Below, in pieces: positions 14,552 through 14,553 of a stretch of 14,553 nucleotides of DNA. Source of the stretch: Candidatus Rifleibacteriota bacterium (lineage in GTDB: Bacteria; Vulcanimicrobiota; Xenobia; Xenobiales; Xenobiaceae); the NCBI GenBank assembly GCA_900772775.1, contig CAAGRW010000102.1, positions 1 to 14,553 of the forward strand, in the 5' to 3' direction. Position 1 is the stretch's first letter; each line of letters starts with the position of its first letter. The notes below the pieces were generated by a model. That model ran no database searches. It was not told the DNA's origin and worked only from the letters and a program-made list of their open reading frames with translations. The position numbers were made by a program, and so were the translations under genes.

Positions 14552-14553
14552 CC

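Noticed and set aside
1..14553. CRISPR array, IS element, phage genes or a new defence system
   Set aside because: No spaced direct repeats, transposase, integrase or defence-type domains were seen. The gene content is housekeeping and cofactor metabolism.

Overview
The window is a bacterial chromosomal segment, AT-leaning (by eye roughly mid-40s % GC). It is densely packed with housekeeping and cofactor-related genes. The unbroken order tsaE-tsaB-rimI-tsaD, a low-GC style codon choice and PlsY suggest a Bacillota-type anaerobe. Two exported M16 zinc-peptidase-like proteins and an exported UshA-type nucleotidase would fit an organism with an outer membrane (for example a Negativicutes-like or Synergistetes-like lineage), but this placement is inference. 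No phage, IS element or CRISPR array was seen.

Region 1 (65-3812, + strand) is a tight operon. It holds the bacterial t6A tRNA-modification genes tsaE, tsaB and tsaD, with the ribosomal-protein acetyltransferase gene rimI between tsaB and tsaD. A fifth gene, 9 nt after tsaD, encodes an LLM-class flavin/F420-dependent oxidoreductase of the G6PDH-like group. Facing it on the - strand is cofE (3839-4636), which encodes the ligase that adds glutamate to coenzyme F420-0. An F420 biosynthesis enzyme and a likely F420 user therefore sit tail to tail.

Region 2 (4739-8588) carries three accessory genes of the selenium-dependent molybdenum hydroxylase type: yqeC, a mocA-like cytidylyltransferase and yqeB. 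A short recQ helicase gene on the opposite strand separates yqeC from mocA-yqeB. No hydroxylase structural gene and no selD is present in the window.

Region 3 (8589-10417) is a single exported 5'-nucleotidase-family gene. It has a 204-nt leader that can fold and a strong intrinsic terminator. Its codon choice looks more C-ending than that of its neighbours, as expected for a highly expressed protein.

Region 4 (10473-10873) is a tRNA operon. A 40-bp near-palindrome abuts a near-consensus sigma70-type promoter, followed by tRNA-Gln(CUG), tRNA-Glu(CUC) and two successive intrinsic terminators.

Region 5 (10971-13837) is a pair of secreted M16 peptidase-family genes with complementary motif loss: the first keeps the HxxEH zinc site and the second keeps the C-terminal R/Y motif. 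They probably form a heterodimeric peptidase. Region 6 is plsY (13943-14551), a membrane glycerol-3-phosphate acyltransferase, preceded by a possible extended -10 promoter. No stretch over 300 nt lacks a feature.
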